64,000 nt of DNA from Bubalus kerabau. Its lineage: Eukaryota > Chordata > Mammalia > Artiodactyla > Bovidae. Numbering within the stretch: the stretch's first letter is position 1; every line of letters begins with the position of its first letter. Where the stretch lies: assembly GCF_029407905.1 (NCBI RefSeq), contig NC_073633.1, positions 25,000,501 through 25,064,500 on the forward strand, in the 5' to 3' direction. The translations under genes and the position numbers were made by a program. Positions 11,501 through 24,478 of this stretch are shown here, in pieces. The notes under the pieces were generated by a model. That model saw nothing but the letters and a program-made list of their open reading frames with translations. It had not been told where the DNA came from and searched no databases.

Positions 11501-14500
11501 AGTGGGGGTGAAGGTTGGTGCTCATAGTTGCCTCCCTCAGGAACACCTTCTCTTGTCCATCCTTCCTGCCTACCTGGCCCGAGAGATGAAGGAGGAGATC
11601 ATGGCACGACTGCAGGCTGGACAGGGGTCACGGCCAGAGAGCACCAACAACTTCCACAGCCTCTATGTCAAGAGGCACCAGGGAGTCAGGTATGAAGGAT
11701 GGCCAGAGGGGAGGGGGTGTGGGCTGAGACCCCAGCCGCACTGATGCCGTCTCCCCTGCCCAGCGTGCTGTATGCTGACATCGTGGGCTTCACGCGACTG
11801 GCCAGTGAGTGCTCCCCTAAGGAGTTGGTGCTTATGCTCAACGAGCTCTTTGGCAAGTTCGACCAAATCGCCAAGGTCAGAAGCGGCTTGCTTCCCCACC
11901 TTCAAACTCCCCACCCTGGAGACACCCTGCCAGGGAAAGTCCTGCCTTATAAGATCCCTGTCCCACTTCCAAGCTCACGTGGGCTCCCAGATACTCCACT
12001 GCGGTAGGAAACCCTCTCAAACATCCCCAGGTATGGAACTACTCACGGCACACCTCAGACTTGGAGGGATCTTTCAACATCCTCGCAGATGCCCCAACCA
12101 CAACACCCCCAAACAGGCTCTGAGTCCCAGCACAGGTGTCTCTGGACACCACAACCAAATCGAGATGGATTTTTCTGATGCACTAATGTTAGGAGGCCCT
12201 TCCAAGGGAAATCTCTGCCCTCTGCATCCTCAGCTTAACTACCTTGTCAGTCCCCAGGGATGCCCCCAAGGAATTTAATCTTGGGTGTCCTCCCAAAAAA
12301 ACCCTCAATCCTGAGATGTCTTTCATATGCTCAAATCTGGATACACCCTACATGTGCCAAAGCTGGAGAGATTCACAAACATCCCAACCCTTCAGATGCC
12401 CTTCTGAGAAAGACAGCCACATACAAAACCTCAGCCAGCCCCATATCAAGCTGAGGGAGGCCCTAGATCTGATCTCGACACTCCCAACCTCAGAAGTTCT
12501 TCAGGGATACCACATTTGCTCCCACTTGTCCCAGCTCCTTCCTGCCTCCTCTGGCTGCTAACCAGCTGCCGCCACCCCCTGCACACCCTTCCCCTAGGAG
12601 CACGAATGCATGCGGATCAAGATCCTAGGAGACTGTTACTACTGTGTCTCCGGGCTGCCGCTCTCACTGCCTGACCACGCCATCAACTGCGTGCGCATGG
12701 GGCTGGACATGTGCCGGGCCATCAGGTCAGCTGGGGTGGGCAGGATGGATGTGCGGAGGAGCAGACAGGATGGTGGAAGTCCTCCTGGAAAGAGGGAGGG
12801 GTACAGTACAGCATGGGTAGGGCTGAAGTCAGCACTCAGACTGTTCTCTACACATCTCGCTCAGGAAACTTCGGGCAGCCACAGGCGTGGATATCAACAT
12901 GCGTGTGGGCGTGCACTCAGGCAGCGTGCTCTGCGGGGTCATCGGGCTACAGAAATGGCAGTATGATGTCTGGTCCCATGATGTCACTCTGGCCAACCAC
13001 ATGGAGGCGAGTGGCGTGCCAGGGTGAGAGCTGGGGCTCCAGGAGGCTATAGCAAAAGACCCATCAGGCCTCCCACATGCCTGGTTTTCATAGTTCTTTA
13101 AAATGAGCATGTTCTCAAGTGGGGCTCAGGGAGATCCTGGGGACAGGAAGGGGAGCCGGGAGACACCTCCTGTAGCGCAGGATCTTGCTGGAAGTCAGAC
13201 CTCCAGGAATGATCCTCGAAAGAAATGAGAAATTTGGAATCCCTCCCTCCTGACTCCCCCTGCCCTCTTCTTCCAGACGAGTACATATCACAGGGGCTAC
13301 GCTGGCCCTGCTGGCCGGGGCTTATGCTGTGGAGGATGCAGCCATGGAACACCGGGACCCATACCTTCGGGAGCTAGGGGAGCCGACCTACCTGGTCATC
13401 GACCCCTGGGTAAGAACCCAGCCTGGACCCCATGACCTGGCCCACCCCGACATCCACAGCCAATGAGCCTGATCTTGTCCATGCCAGAGACTGAGCTCCT
13501 GGGTCCTGATGTGTGTATCACGAGGGAGGGGACACAAGCCTTAAAGGAGTGTGGGGAGAATGGGGAAGTCAAGTCAACGTGATCTTGACTCTCAGCCCTC
13601 ATATGGCCCAGGCTGCAGAGGAGGACGAGAAGGGCACTGCAGGAGGGTTGCTGTCCTCTCTTGAGGGCTCCAAGATGCGTCCATCACTGCTGATGACCCG
13701 CTACCTGGAGTCCTGGGGTGCAGCCAAGCCTTTCGCCCACCTGAGCCACGTAGAGAGCCCTGTGTCCACATCTACCCCTCTCCCGGTACGTGCACCTCCT
13801 TCATGAGCCCAGCACTTAACATCAACCCACCCCCGTGGCCCACTTCCAGCCCTTCCTGCCCCCTCCACCAGTGAGTCACTTGATGACATCCCAAGGTCCT
13901 GAACTGTCTGGTCACCCCAGTCACTGGTTCAGGACCTTCCTTGCCCTTCTTTCCAGAGAAAGGCAAAGATGACTTCCCTCTGAGCTCAGTTCAGAGAAGA
14001 CTCAAGACCCCATAGACTCCGTGTCCATTGCTCCCCAGCCTCCATTCAGGAAGCCCCTTCCCCGGAACCATGCTCCCTCCTAACTCTGAGGCCCATGCTA
14101 CACACCCCTTCTCACCAGGAAATGGGTCTGTTTAGCTCAGACCGCACGCTCTCTTCTTCAGTCCCTACTGGGACCAGGACAGTGGGGGCCAATCACTCGT
14201 TGCCCCCACTCTCCAGCACTTGTACACAGATAAGATGAAGTGAAAGTGAAAATCTCTCATGGCCTTGAAGAAGGAAGTAACCATGAGTGGGCAGAATCGG
14301 GGAGAGGGCAGGGAGGCCGGCCTGCCCCTTGTCTGGAGAAAGCTAGGGCAGGATGTTACTGGCTGATCTATGCAAAACACTTCAAAGTAATGAGTGATTC
14401 ATCATCTGCCGGGAGAGCCTGCATCTCCCCCACAGGCTCTTGGTACTTGATGACGAGTGGCCTGAACCCCCTCATGCAGGGACCCAGGCCATGTCCCTAA

Positions 14501-17500
14501 AGGCTTGCCCTGGGATTCGATTCCTCAGCCTGTTCTCCTCATTGTACCCCATCTTCCCGAAAACTGTTCAGCATTCCTAGCCACTTGTCCACAGATCTCC
14601 CCAGAACCTTCTCAGCAAGGTAGCCCTGCTTGGATTTATGGGGCAACTCCAGAGTACCCTTTCTGTGTCCCATCCCCCCTCCTCTCCCATCCAACGGGAA
14701 AGCAGGCCAGAGATCAGTGAGCAGCGGGGTGCGGGGAGGGGTGGAGGGCCTTGACAGCAGCGGCTCAGTGGCTGAGTGCCTCAGTGTGGGGAAGGGGAGA
14801 GGTCAGAATGCTATGCTGGCAGGATGGAGAGGAAGGAAGGACCCCAGACCCAGTGATTATTGCAGGATGAGGCCGCCTGGTGGGGGTAGGAGAGAAGGGG
14901 GCTTGCCCAGGGGCTGTAAGACGGTGTTGAGTGCAGTCCTCATCCATCATGATGGGGATGCCTTCTCAGAACCCTGCCAGATCTCCCTAAATCCTTCACT
15001 GTCATGCAGGCTGATAAGTGTTAGGGCAGAGTGGCAACCCCTTATTCTAAGGTATCTTTCAATGAGGGACCACACCAGCCCAGATCCTCCCTTCTCAGTC
15101 CCTGACGTTCCAGGGTCTCACTTAAATGTTAGGGATCCTGAGAATCACACTTGGATTACTATTAAACAATGTGGAACTGTGGGGTGACTGGGCAGTGTTT
15201 GTGTGGTGGCTACCATCCATCCATATCTATTCCTTCTACAATCTTTCATTACCTACTATGTGGCATGCACTAGGGTAGTTCTTGAAAAGACAGAAATGAA
15301 TGAGATAGTTCCCTGCCTTTAAATAATTTATAGGCATAGGGGAGGGCAGGAGGTAGTTTGATAAAAGTTAGACTCAGGTGTAGATGTATAGATGGTTCCA
15401 TGCCTAAAACGTATCTCTCAATCACTCTGTGTCTCCCTCTCTGCTCCTCTCATGTACACAGGGCTTTGGTTTGTGGGCCAAACCCACAGGGTGGCCCCGC
15501 TGTGACCTGTTTTCTTCACATGAGCCAGGGGAATGGGGAAGAATGGTCACTCTACATCTTGCCATAGATAGGAGCCGTGGCACTTCACCTCCTTCCTTGG
15601 CACTCATCCTCAGTTGCATGCTGATTCTCACATCTCTGCACACATTGCATATTCCTTTTGGTGCAGAAGTGAATGACTTCAACCAGGTTTCTCTTCCTCT
15701 TCCCCATTCTTTTCCATTTTTGGTTCTCTCCCCTACGACCTCCCAGCTCAGCCTGATCATCATGAAAGGGCAGAGGAGATTCAAAGTGTCCTGCATTGCC
15801 ATCCCAGTTTCAACCAACAGGGATTTTTTTGGCATGGGGTGATGGGCAAGTCACTGCTTTTGGAATCTGTTGCAGCCCTTAGGGAAGATGAGAAACAAGA
15901 AATCACAGCCGTCAAGCCTACAGAAGATCCAGGGTTGCCTCTTAAGTGATAGAAACTATGAGGAAATCAGAGGGCATAGAGATTCTTGGAGTCTGAAAGG
16001 CCAGAAAGAAGCTTGAAGAAATAAATGTGGTTTGTGGGCAGGTGGGATTTGGTAGAGATGGAAATGGAGAGAGAAATGGTGATGTGCATATAGAGAGATA
16101 AAGATAAAGATAGAAAGGGAGAGAGAGAGAGTTGAGTCAGATGCTCAAGTCAAGGCCCGTGCAAATTTGAAATGCCTCGCTGCAGAGAGGCTCCACCATG
16201 GTGGAGGATGCTCACTGTCTTTCATCTTCCTCCATCCCTGTGTTCTCCTTGCAGGAGAAGGCCCTGTCTTCCTTCAGCCCCCAGTGGAGCCTGGACCGGT
16301 GAGGTGGTCTGAGCAAATTTGAGTGGGATTGTCCCTGTGACCTACTTCCATCCTCCCTCGGGGGCTGCTCCTGCTTTGCCCAGATGCTTTTGAGGGTCTT
16401 CCTGGTGACAGTCTGGGCTCTCACTGTGCAGGAGCCGTACTATGCGGGGACCTGATGAGGAACTAGACACTGGGGATGCCAAGTTCTTCCAGGTCATCGA
16501 ACAGCTCAATTCTCAGAAGTATGGAGATCTGAAGAGGGCTGGGAGGGCTGGAGGCCAGGGCTCGGGTGGTAGAGGAAGGACAGTGCTTCCTCTGCCCAGA
16601 AAGGAAGGGAAAACCTTCCCAGCTCTAGCCTTTCCACTCACCTGACCACGTCCACCCCCCCCTCCCGCCCCTTCCTCTTCCGGGCTTACTGCCCCCCACC
16701 TCCCATCAGACAGTGGAAACAGTCAAAGGACTTCAATCCACTGACACTGTACTTCAGAGAGAAGGAGATGGAGAAAGAGGTAGGCTGGGAGATGGCACCG
16801 GAGGACTTCCCAACCTCAGTTTCTCTGCCTTGGGGAGGAGTAGGCCCTGTGGTCCCACCTCCCTTTCCCAGTTCTGGGCAGTTTGTGACCTTGGAGGGGT
16901 GAAGGGCTCGTAATAGTCCTTTGGATTTCTGGGTGATGATGAGAGGAAGGAGGACAGCTCTTTGGAGAACCGGTAGGGGCTTCCTGGGTCAGAACTGGAG
17001 GGTGGGACAGTGAGGCTGGGGCCCACTCCTTGCTCGGGATTGACACCTTCAAGGTGATGGGCAGCACTGGCGCCGACCCCTCCCCATCCCTCGCAGTATC
17101 GGCTCTCTGCACTCCCCGCCTTCAAATACTATGCAGCCTGCACCTTCCTGGTTTTTCTCTCCAACTTCATTATCCAGATGCTGGTGACATACAGGTGAGC
17201 GACCCCTACACAGAGGAAGCCCTGAGTCTCCAAAGAGAGCCCCGGGCTCTTCCAGACCCCTAGCCCACACTTTCTTCCCTTACTCACTTCCCCCCAGCTC
17301 AGGGCACTGAACCACGGAGGAAATGGAAATACTTGTTGTGGGGAAGCAGTAATCGTAGCCCTCATCTCACTGTCTTACGTCCTGTGCACTTTCTGCATAC
17401 CCCCGAGCATTTTCACGTGTCTATCTCCCTGTTCTAACAACAGTCCCACGAGATTTGGATTTCTTTTGTTTCCATTAAGAAATCCAAATCTCACAGCATA

Positions 17501-20500
17501 TGAGCTTAGAGAGTAGGTCCCCACTCCTAGTTCACTGCTAGGAAGGGTGAGGACTCATTCAGAACTCAGCCAGGTGAAAGAACTTTGGCCCAAAAGCCCA
17601 GAGACCAGTCTGATGCAGCCTCGGCCACTCTCATGAGTCCCCATCCCTTCAGAAATTGTCCCTGGGTTATCCCAGTACTGTCCAAGACCCTGCAGCTTTC
17701 CCAGGTCATCAGTATGTAATGTCTTTCATCTGCCCAGGCTTCAGCAGCAGCCAGTTCAGATCCCCAGGACCACTTTTCCCTGTGTCCCCCACCCAGACTG
17801 CAGGATGTCTTCCCAGCACACAGAAAGCCTCTTCTGGCTCTTCAAGGCCTCATTCTTGTCTCTCTGTAGGCCTCCAGCTCTGACCATCACCTATGGCATC
17901 ACCTTCCTCCTCTTCTTCCTCCTCCTCTTCATCTGCTTCTCAGAGTACCTGATGGTGAGGTGGGCTTAGGGGCAGAGTGGTGAGCTGGGGCCCCGACCAC
18001 GACCTGGCCCGTAGTGGGTGCTCCAGCTGCATGGCTAAGACTCCCATGCTCCTTCCACAGAAGTGTGTCTTGAAAGGCCCCAAGATGCTGCACTGGCTAC
18101 CTACCCTGTCTGTCCTGGTGGCCACACGGCCAGGACTGCGAGTGGCTCTGGGCACCGCTACCATCCTGCTCGTCTTCGTCATGGCCATTACCAGTCTGGT
18201 GAGAGAGAAGGGGTCCTATACACCCCCATCAGGCCATGCTGGACCTTCCAGAGGCTGAAAGAGGACCCTTGGATTTGGGAGAACAACTGGACTAAGGCCA
18301 GGGGATACTGGAAATGTTGGACAAGTATAAATGAAAATTACAGTCATGCACAGCCTACCACCTGGGCATAATCATCATTAATAACACTTTGGTGGACATC
18401 CTTCCTATCTTTTTTTCTATGTAGGCAGCTTTCCTTACTTACCTTGAAAATGAAAGTAGTATTAGTCGCTTAGTAGAAATTAGTATGTGTCCGACTCTCT
18501 GTGACCCCATGGACTATAGCCTGCTAGGCTCCTCTATCCATGGGATTCTCCAGGCAAGAATACTGAAGTGGGTTGCCATTCCTTTCTCTAGGGGATCTTC
18601 CCAACCCAGGGATTGAACCTGGGTCTCCCAAATTGCAGGCAGTCTCTTTACTGTCTGAGCCACCAGGGAAGCCCTACCTTACACAATTATGATTTTGAAA
18701 GCTGAGTTTGGCAGGTTTTTTAGAACTTAGAATCATTCCTAGAATTCTATCCCTGAAAAACACTTTAGGAATCATCCCCCAACCAAGTTACAAAAGCGGA
18801 AGCTGAGGCCCAGAGAGATTATGTGGTTGGCAAAAGATCACACAGTGATCTTGGATCATGGATCTTTTGATCCATGATGGTGCTTATGACACCCACTCCC
18901 CCAGTCCCTGCTCACTCCCAGCAAGGACCCCAGCACCGAGACTCCCTCACTAACCAGGGAGGACAGCAAGATCCGCCACTTTGGCAGAGTCTGGCCCCGA
19001 CTCACCCCTGGGTCAGCTGAAACCCAGCTCAAGTCACCATCGTGCCCAAGCAGCTGCCTGCCACCTCAGCTCCTTGTCTCCCGCAGGTCTTCTTACCAGC
19101 AACATCAGCCTGCCCTTTCCAGGCTCCCAATGTGTCCTCCATGGCTTCCAACCTCTCCTGGGAGCTCCCTGGGTCCCTGCCTCTCATCAGCATCCCAGTG
19201 AGTGTCCCCCACAGCCCTGAACGTCCCTCCCCCACTCCATCCTGCGGAAAGGGACAGACACAAGTCCCACTCGGTGTGTGTTTGTGTGGCTGTCACCTCT
19301 GCCCCCCCTTGATGGTACAGGAGCCTTGGGGTGTCCCTCGCCCCTGCCCGTGGGACAGTCCTCACCTCCTGACCGCCCTGCCTGGCCCCACAGTACTCCA
19401 TGCACTGCTGCGTGTTGGGCTTCCTCTCCTGCTCCCTCTTCCTGCACATGAGCTTTGAGCTGAAGCTGCTGCTGCTCTTGCTGTGGTTGACGGCCTCCTG
19501 CTCCGTCTTCCTGCACTCCCACGCCTGGTTGTCCGACTGCCTCATCGCCCGCCTCTACCTGGGCACCTTGGACTCCAGGTGCGCACGGCCGCTGCACAGA
19601 GGGGCCCAGGCTGGGATGGGACAGAGCAGAACTGTCCGCATCTCCCTGCCTGAACCACCCACAGGGCAAAGAGAGAGGGAGGCAGAGGGCTACATGGGAT
19701 CCGGTGCAGGAAGTGATGGGGAGGCCATGGGACAACACTTATCTGTGGTCTCCTCAGGCCAGGGGTACTGAAGGAGCCCAAACTGATGGGAGCAGTCTCC
19801 TTCTTCATCTTCTTCTTCACCCTCCTAGTCCTGGCTCGGCAGGTAAGTCTCCCAGCTCACCACTCCAGGGCCTCCCTAGGAAGGGTGAGGCAGGGTCCCC
19901 ATATATGTGACTTAGTCCCTCTCACCCTTTCCCTTAATCTCACATGTCCAGGGGCAAACCCAAATGGTCTGTCCATTGGCAGCTTCTAAGTGAAATTTCC
20001 TGCTCCCTTTCTTCTTCTTTGCTCCCTAAGGGGTGTGCCCTTAAATCCTCCCCTCCACCCCTCTCTCCCACCCCAATCTAGGAAAATCATGTTTAAGAAA
20101 AAAATCCTCCACCCTTGCTGCCCTCCCTCATTTGAATCTAGATTCGAGGCAGTCTCCCTGGGCAGAGTTGCACCTTAAGCTTTTCTCTAAACTGGGGGTA
20201 TGGTGTGGTTTTAAGCATCATGGAGTGAGGGGTGAATGCTCAGAAGCTGGGCCCCCCTGTACCGTGTCTCCCCACGGCCCCCTGTGACCCTCCACAGAAC
20301 GAATATTACTGCCGCCTGGACTTTCTGTGGAAGAAGAAGCTGAGGCAAGAGCAGGAGGAGACGGAGACGATGGAGAACCTGACTCGGCTGCTCTTGGAGA
20401 ACGTGCTCCCTGCACACGTGGCCCCCCAGTTCATTGGTCAGAATCGGCGCAATGAGGTGACTCCCCACCCCCAGCTCCTGAGCCCCAGAGGACGAAAGCC

Positions 20501-22826
20501 TAGGCTTGGCCCATCTTGTCTGGACTCCTGCCTGACGGGTTGGGTGGCTGCCCAAGCCCCCATGCCTGTCAGGGGCCTCCGTTTTCACGAGTTCTTAGGC
20601 TCTGTCTTTGGTGAGCACAGTCTCTGCCTCCCAAGGTCCTACTGGGAAGGAGTGTCCTCTCCGATGGCTGCTCCCTACCCTTCAAAAGCCTCATGGAGTG
20701 TCAGTGGAACTGTGTGAAGGACACAGTCCTCCCATCTCTCTACCCCTTCACTGTCCACTTTGGTAGCCATTAGCCCCAGTGTGGCCATTCTTTAAAATAG
20801 AAGATTCGGTTCCTCGGTCACGCTGGCCCCATTTCAAGTGTTCCACAGCCGCTTTGGCTAGTGGCCACCATATAGAGCAGTGCAGCCAACAGAACATTTC
20901 CATCACCACAGAAACTTCTGCTGGGTGATGCTGCTCTAGACTCTTCTTTTCCCTACTATTGCTTTTTTTTTTTTTTTTTTTTAGTTTGAATAGCAAAATT
21001 TATTTCTCAGAGTTCTGGAGGCTATTAGTGCTTCATTTTATCTTCCAAAGTTTAGCTATCTTTGTAAGCTGACTTAACACTTTTCAGCAATAAGATATAA
21101 AGATAATTCCCATGGATATGATCCTAGTTCCAAAAGAGACTCCCTTCACGTTGCTGTGAGGTGATCTTGACTCCAAACCTCTCTCTTTCCTGGAATCACA
21201 GTGAGACCCAGTCTTTAACTCCTGCGTCACATCCCTGGAGCAACCTGACCCTACCCCTCTGCTTCCTTCCTGATCTTTCTTAAACTGAGGGGGAGGAGTG
21301 TGGACACAGGGAGAAGGAGCCATACAGACCCAGAAGGGGGAAGAACAGGGCATAGCCCCTCATGGCGGCCCCCTGCCCCCCCAGGACCTCTACCACCAGT
21401 CCTATGAGTGTGTGTGTGTCCTCTTCGCCTCAGTCCCAGACTTCAAGGAGTTCTACTCTGAATCCAGCATCAATCATGAGGGGCTAGAGTGTCTGCGGCT
21501 GCTCAATGAGATAATCGCTGATTTTGATGAGGTGACAGCTCCAAGGGTCACCCCCAGACCCTATGTCCTGGATTCTAGAATTTCCCACCAGGCCCTCCTT
21601 CCACTTCAGTCTCCTGCCCAGGAGGACCATCCTCCCCTCCCCAGCCCTCCGGCTCCTCCTCTGATCCCCCAGCTCTGCCCTCCCCAACAACTCTGCTCAT
21701 TGCAACTCTCACCCTGCCACCATCCCTGACCCCACAACTGGTCCTTCAGCTTCCAAAAGCCTGGGGCTGGGCTTCTGGGAGAGAGCCAGAGAGACTGGGG
21801 ACACAGCCTCCTTTCTGTACAGCTGCTCTCCAAGCCCAAGTTCAGTGGGGTGGAGAAGATCAAAACTATCTGCAGCACCTACATGGCAGCTACCGGCTTG
21901 AACGCCACCTCTGGACAGGATGCACAGCAGGTACCACGTATCCCTTCCTTACCTGCTGACCCTCTTCTGGGCTCTCCTTGGTGGCCCCTAAGTGGGCCTT
22001 ATCCCTGTGCCTTCATTGACCCATCCTGGTGGGCTGGCCCTTTGCCAGGATGCTGAGCAAAGCTGCAGCCACCTTGGCACCATGGTAGAGTTTGCTGTGG
22101 CCCTTGGGTCTAAGCTGGATGTCATCAACAAGCACTCATTCAACAACTTCCGCTTGCGTGTAGGTGAGGACCCTCCCTTCCTGGGGCAGTTTGGGACTTC
22201 CTTCTCAGCTTCCCAAGCTCTCCCTCCCCCAAGTCCTTTGTTAGCTGCTCCCCAGCTCATCCCGGGAAACCCCTGCAGACTCACCCCTTGGGATGGAGCA
22301 TGAAGCTAGGAGGCCCATCCACTTCCTTCCCTAAGCAGCACTCCTCTTGCCTGTCCTTTCCTCCAAGGCCCCAAGCCCCTTCAGTCTAGTTCCCTGAGCT
22401 TTCTTCCCCACTCTCCTTCTTCAAAATTCCCCCTCAGGGCCCCTCTTTACCACACCTCTTGTCAGGGTTAAACCACGGACCTGTAGTGGCTGGAGTGATT
22501 GGGGCCCAGAAACCACAATATGACATCTGGGGCAACACGGTGAACGTGGCCAGCCGCATGGAGAGCACAGGTGTCCTGGGCAAGATTCAGGTGAGGGAGC
22601 CACTCAGAGGCATGGGGGCAGGGGGACAGGGTTAAGGACACCCCCACATTCCCTCACCCCTTTCCAATTGCAGGTAACAGAAGAGACAGCCTGGGCCCTG
22701 CAGTCCTTAGGCTACACCTGCTACAGCCGGGGCATCATCAAGGTCAAAGGCAAAGGGCAGCTCTGCACCTACTTCTTGAATACAGATTTGACACGAACTG
22801 GACCTCCCTCAGCCACCCTAGGCTGA
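8569..22826 (+). CDS. ADCY4: adenylate cyclase type 4
   Basis: Membrane adenylyl cyclase (ATP to cAMP), stimulated by Gs and by G beta-gamma in the AC2/4/7 subgroup. Twenty-five coding exons join in frame to 1077 aa, the human length: 8569-8727, 9944-10141, 10247-10408, 10948-11097, 11541-11689, 11764-11875, 12598-12725, 12865-13023, 13277-13409, 13612-13785, 16255-16298, 16432-16518, 16710-16779, 17097-17194, 17870-17954, 18061-18198, 19087-19197, 19394-19578, 19758-19842, 20298-20456, 21385-21531, 21823-21930, 22049-22163, 22466-22590, 22674-22826. Two six-helix membrane blocks (about 28-190 and 580-805) precede catalytic C1 (about 265-440) and C2 (about 860-1060). Metal-binding D278 (YADIVGF) and D322 (LGDCYYC), and C2 D1005, N1012 and R1016, are present. 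N-glycosylation sequons NVS and NLS lie in the exon-17 extracellular loop. Odd points: Cys928 where KTIGSTY is expected, and a weak exon-4 donor (gtcctc at 11098). Confidence 0.97.
11170..11330 (+). repeat. MIR fragment in ADCY4 intron 4
   Basis: 'gggtcacttgacctgtttcttcc..' followed by 'gctgtgaggttcaaaa' and 'gaaagcactttagagcc' follows the MIR consensus order. Diverged. Confidence 0.55.
15190..15350 (+). repeat. L2/MIR-like remnant in ADCY4 intron 10
   Basis: 'ttacctactatgtggcatgc' followed by 'aatgagatagttccctgcc' is wording typical of L2-type ancient repeats. Intron 10 (13786-16254) is the longest intron and otherwise shows no recognisable feature except a purine tract. Confidence 0.4.
16084..16135 (+). 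repeat. purine-rich simple repeat in ADCY4 intron 10
   Basis: A tract of GATA/AAAGATA units passing into a GA run, about 120 bases before the exon-11 acceptor. Likely a polymorphic microsatellite. Confidence 0.6.
18450..18675 (-). repeat. Bov-tA SINE, antisense, ADCY4 intron 16
   Basis: On the minus strand it starts with gggcttccctggtggctcag (tRNA-like head), passes 'ccagtattcttgcctggagaat'-type words and ends in the Bov-A body 'gtcggacac'. Intronic and not near either splice site. Confidence 0.85.
18780..18870 (-). repeat. MIR fragment, antisense, ADCY4 intron 16
   Basis: 'gaagctgaggcccagagagatta' with a following 'gatcacacagtgatc' is the reverse complement of the MIR core. Short and diverged. 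Confidence 0.5.
20963..20982 (+). repeat. poly(T) tract in ADCY4 intron 20
   Basis: Twenty consecutive T. It may be the tail of an antisense retroposed fragment, but no body is recognisable beside it. Confidence 0.7.
21871..21873 (+). other. ADCY4: Gly-to-Cys codon in ADCY4 C2 motif
   Basis: TGC encodes Cys928 in KIKTI-C-STYMAA. Mammalian class III cyclases I can recall have Gly here. See the findings section. Confidence 0.8.
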
Positions 22827-22862
22827 GAACCCATCCCCGTCCTCTCCATCTGTAAGCTCCTC

Positions 22863-22868
22863 AGTAAA
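22863..22868 (+). terminator. ADCY4: probable ADCY4 polyadenylation signal (AGTAAA)
   Basis: No AATAAA occurs soon after the ADCY4 stop. AGTAAA, a known weaker variant, lies 37 bases downstream of the stop codon, implying a very short 3' UTR. Confidence 0.5.
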
Positions 22869-22879
22869 GAGACTCTGGT

Positions 22880-24240
22880 ATGTCTGGGTTAGAACTGATG
22901 TCAGGAGCTGCTAGTTTAGCTGAGGAGCATCTTCTCCTAGCCTCTCAGTAGGACTGCTTCTTCCCAGGCCACACTGAATGTATGTGTGCAAGTGTGAGCA
23001 TGAGTGTGTTAAAAAGGAGTGATTTTTTCTCACAAGCTCAGCAAAAGGACTGCCTCTGCCTCCCTGCCTGCCAACCTGATTCCAGTACTGGATACCCTTG
23101 GAAGTAGAAAGAATTTTATCCACATGACTCAAAACAAAGACTTGTCCTCTCCTGCTTCCCACCCACAAATACTGGAAAGAATCTCCAGGAAAATGTCATT
23201 TGATTTTTATTTACACAACAAACACTAAATAAGCACCTGTTATGTGCTCACTATGTAGCATGGGTGGGAGGCCTGGGATATAATCTATTAGGTCCCTCCT
23301 CATTTCAGCTGCTGTTCTCAAGCTGACCCACCATGCTTTCTAGCAAGGACATGTATACAGTTGGGGGTCTCCAATTCTCAGGTCTCTCAGATTCTCCATT
23401 GCTTCCTTTTGCCTCCTGCCCAGATGCTGATATTACATAGGTCCTAAAGCATCCATGGCTCATTCCTGCTCACATTTTGGGGTCCATGAGAGGTATCTTG
23501 ATGTGCAGAAGTTACACAAGGATTTTTGACTTTTCTCCTAGGTGTCTTTCTCTTTTTATGCAAGAGATTCAAAAAGTAAACTGCTGCTACCATCTTCTTA
23601 AAATGCTGTCAGAACACAGCCAGTCCAAGGCTCTCCAAGACAACAGTCTTCCCAAGTAAAGAATGACCCAACCCTCTTGCTCTTGCAAATCTTCATTTCC
23701 TAAGGGTGACCACATCACAGAGGGCCTTCAGCTTCAGCCTGTGCCACAGCATTTTAGGGGCTGGCAAGATGCTGATGTGCAGAGTTCTAAGGAATAAATC
23801 TGACGACTTGGCTCGCTGGTGAGACTGCCTCCAGAGAGAGAGGGAAAAGAGGCAATCCCCCAAGACATCTCCCATTGACAGGACAAAGCGTACTGGCAGG
23901 AGGTTGGAGTCCCATTAACAAAGATCCCCACCCCAGCCCTCTGGGCAGACACCTCCTAGCAGGTCTAAATGTTCTTCTTGTGCTGAGTCAGGGAGTCTGG
24001 AGTGATGGGCACGCCTGGGTGGTCCTCCTTGGCCAGCTCCTTCAGGGGTCTGCAGACCTGTGTTGTTCCAAGTATGATCTGCAGATCGCCTTCCTCAGAA
24101 TTGGGGTGGGAAGGTCTGATTTCTCTGTGTCCCAGAACTGAAAAACACAGGGAACTAAAGGATGTGCCACTCTGCTACTGAGAAGGAGCAACCAGGAGCA
24201 CCCCAGTCTCCCATCATGAATGCATCACACACACCCGGGT
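22880..24240. other. ADCY4-LTB4R intergenic (convergent genes)
   Basis: No exon recognised. About 23200-23275 holds 'aagcacctgttatgtgctcactatg', an old L2/MIR-like remnant. The 3' ends of ADCY4 (+) and LTB4R (-) face each other across this gap. Confidence 0.5.
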
Positions 24241-24262
24241 GGACCCAGTTTCAGACTTCAGT

Positions 24263-24268
24263 TTTAAT
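24263..24268 (-). terminator. LTB4R: probable LTB4R polyadenylation signal (ATTAAA)
   Basis: The minus strand reads ATTAAA 211 bases beyond the LTB4R stop codon. It is the commonest variant signal, and no canonical AATAAA lies between it and the stop. Confidence 0.55.
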
Positions 24269-24478
24269 TGTAAAGCTGCCTGTGGGGACCCGGTTCCCAT
24301 TCAGCCCTGAGTTGTGCCCCTCCCCGCCTTCCGCTCCACTCTCCCACCAGCGTTCTCTTCCTGGGGTTAGGAGGGGGCTGGTCAAAAATTGGGTCAGGCC
24401 AGTGGGGAGGGCATTCCCCCAGGAGGAAAGCTACGGTTCCTGCACCGCGGCCACCCAGCAGGCCTAGTTGAGTTGGCT

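Noticed and set aside
14240..14340. Possible Bov-A tail or enhancer in ADCY4 intron 10 (gaagtgaaagtgaaaatctc)
   Set aside because: Only a short word matches and no element body follows. It could be chance.
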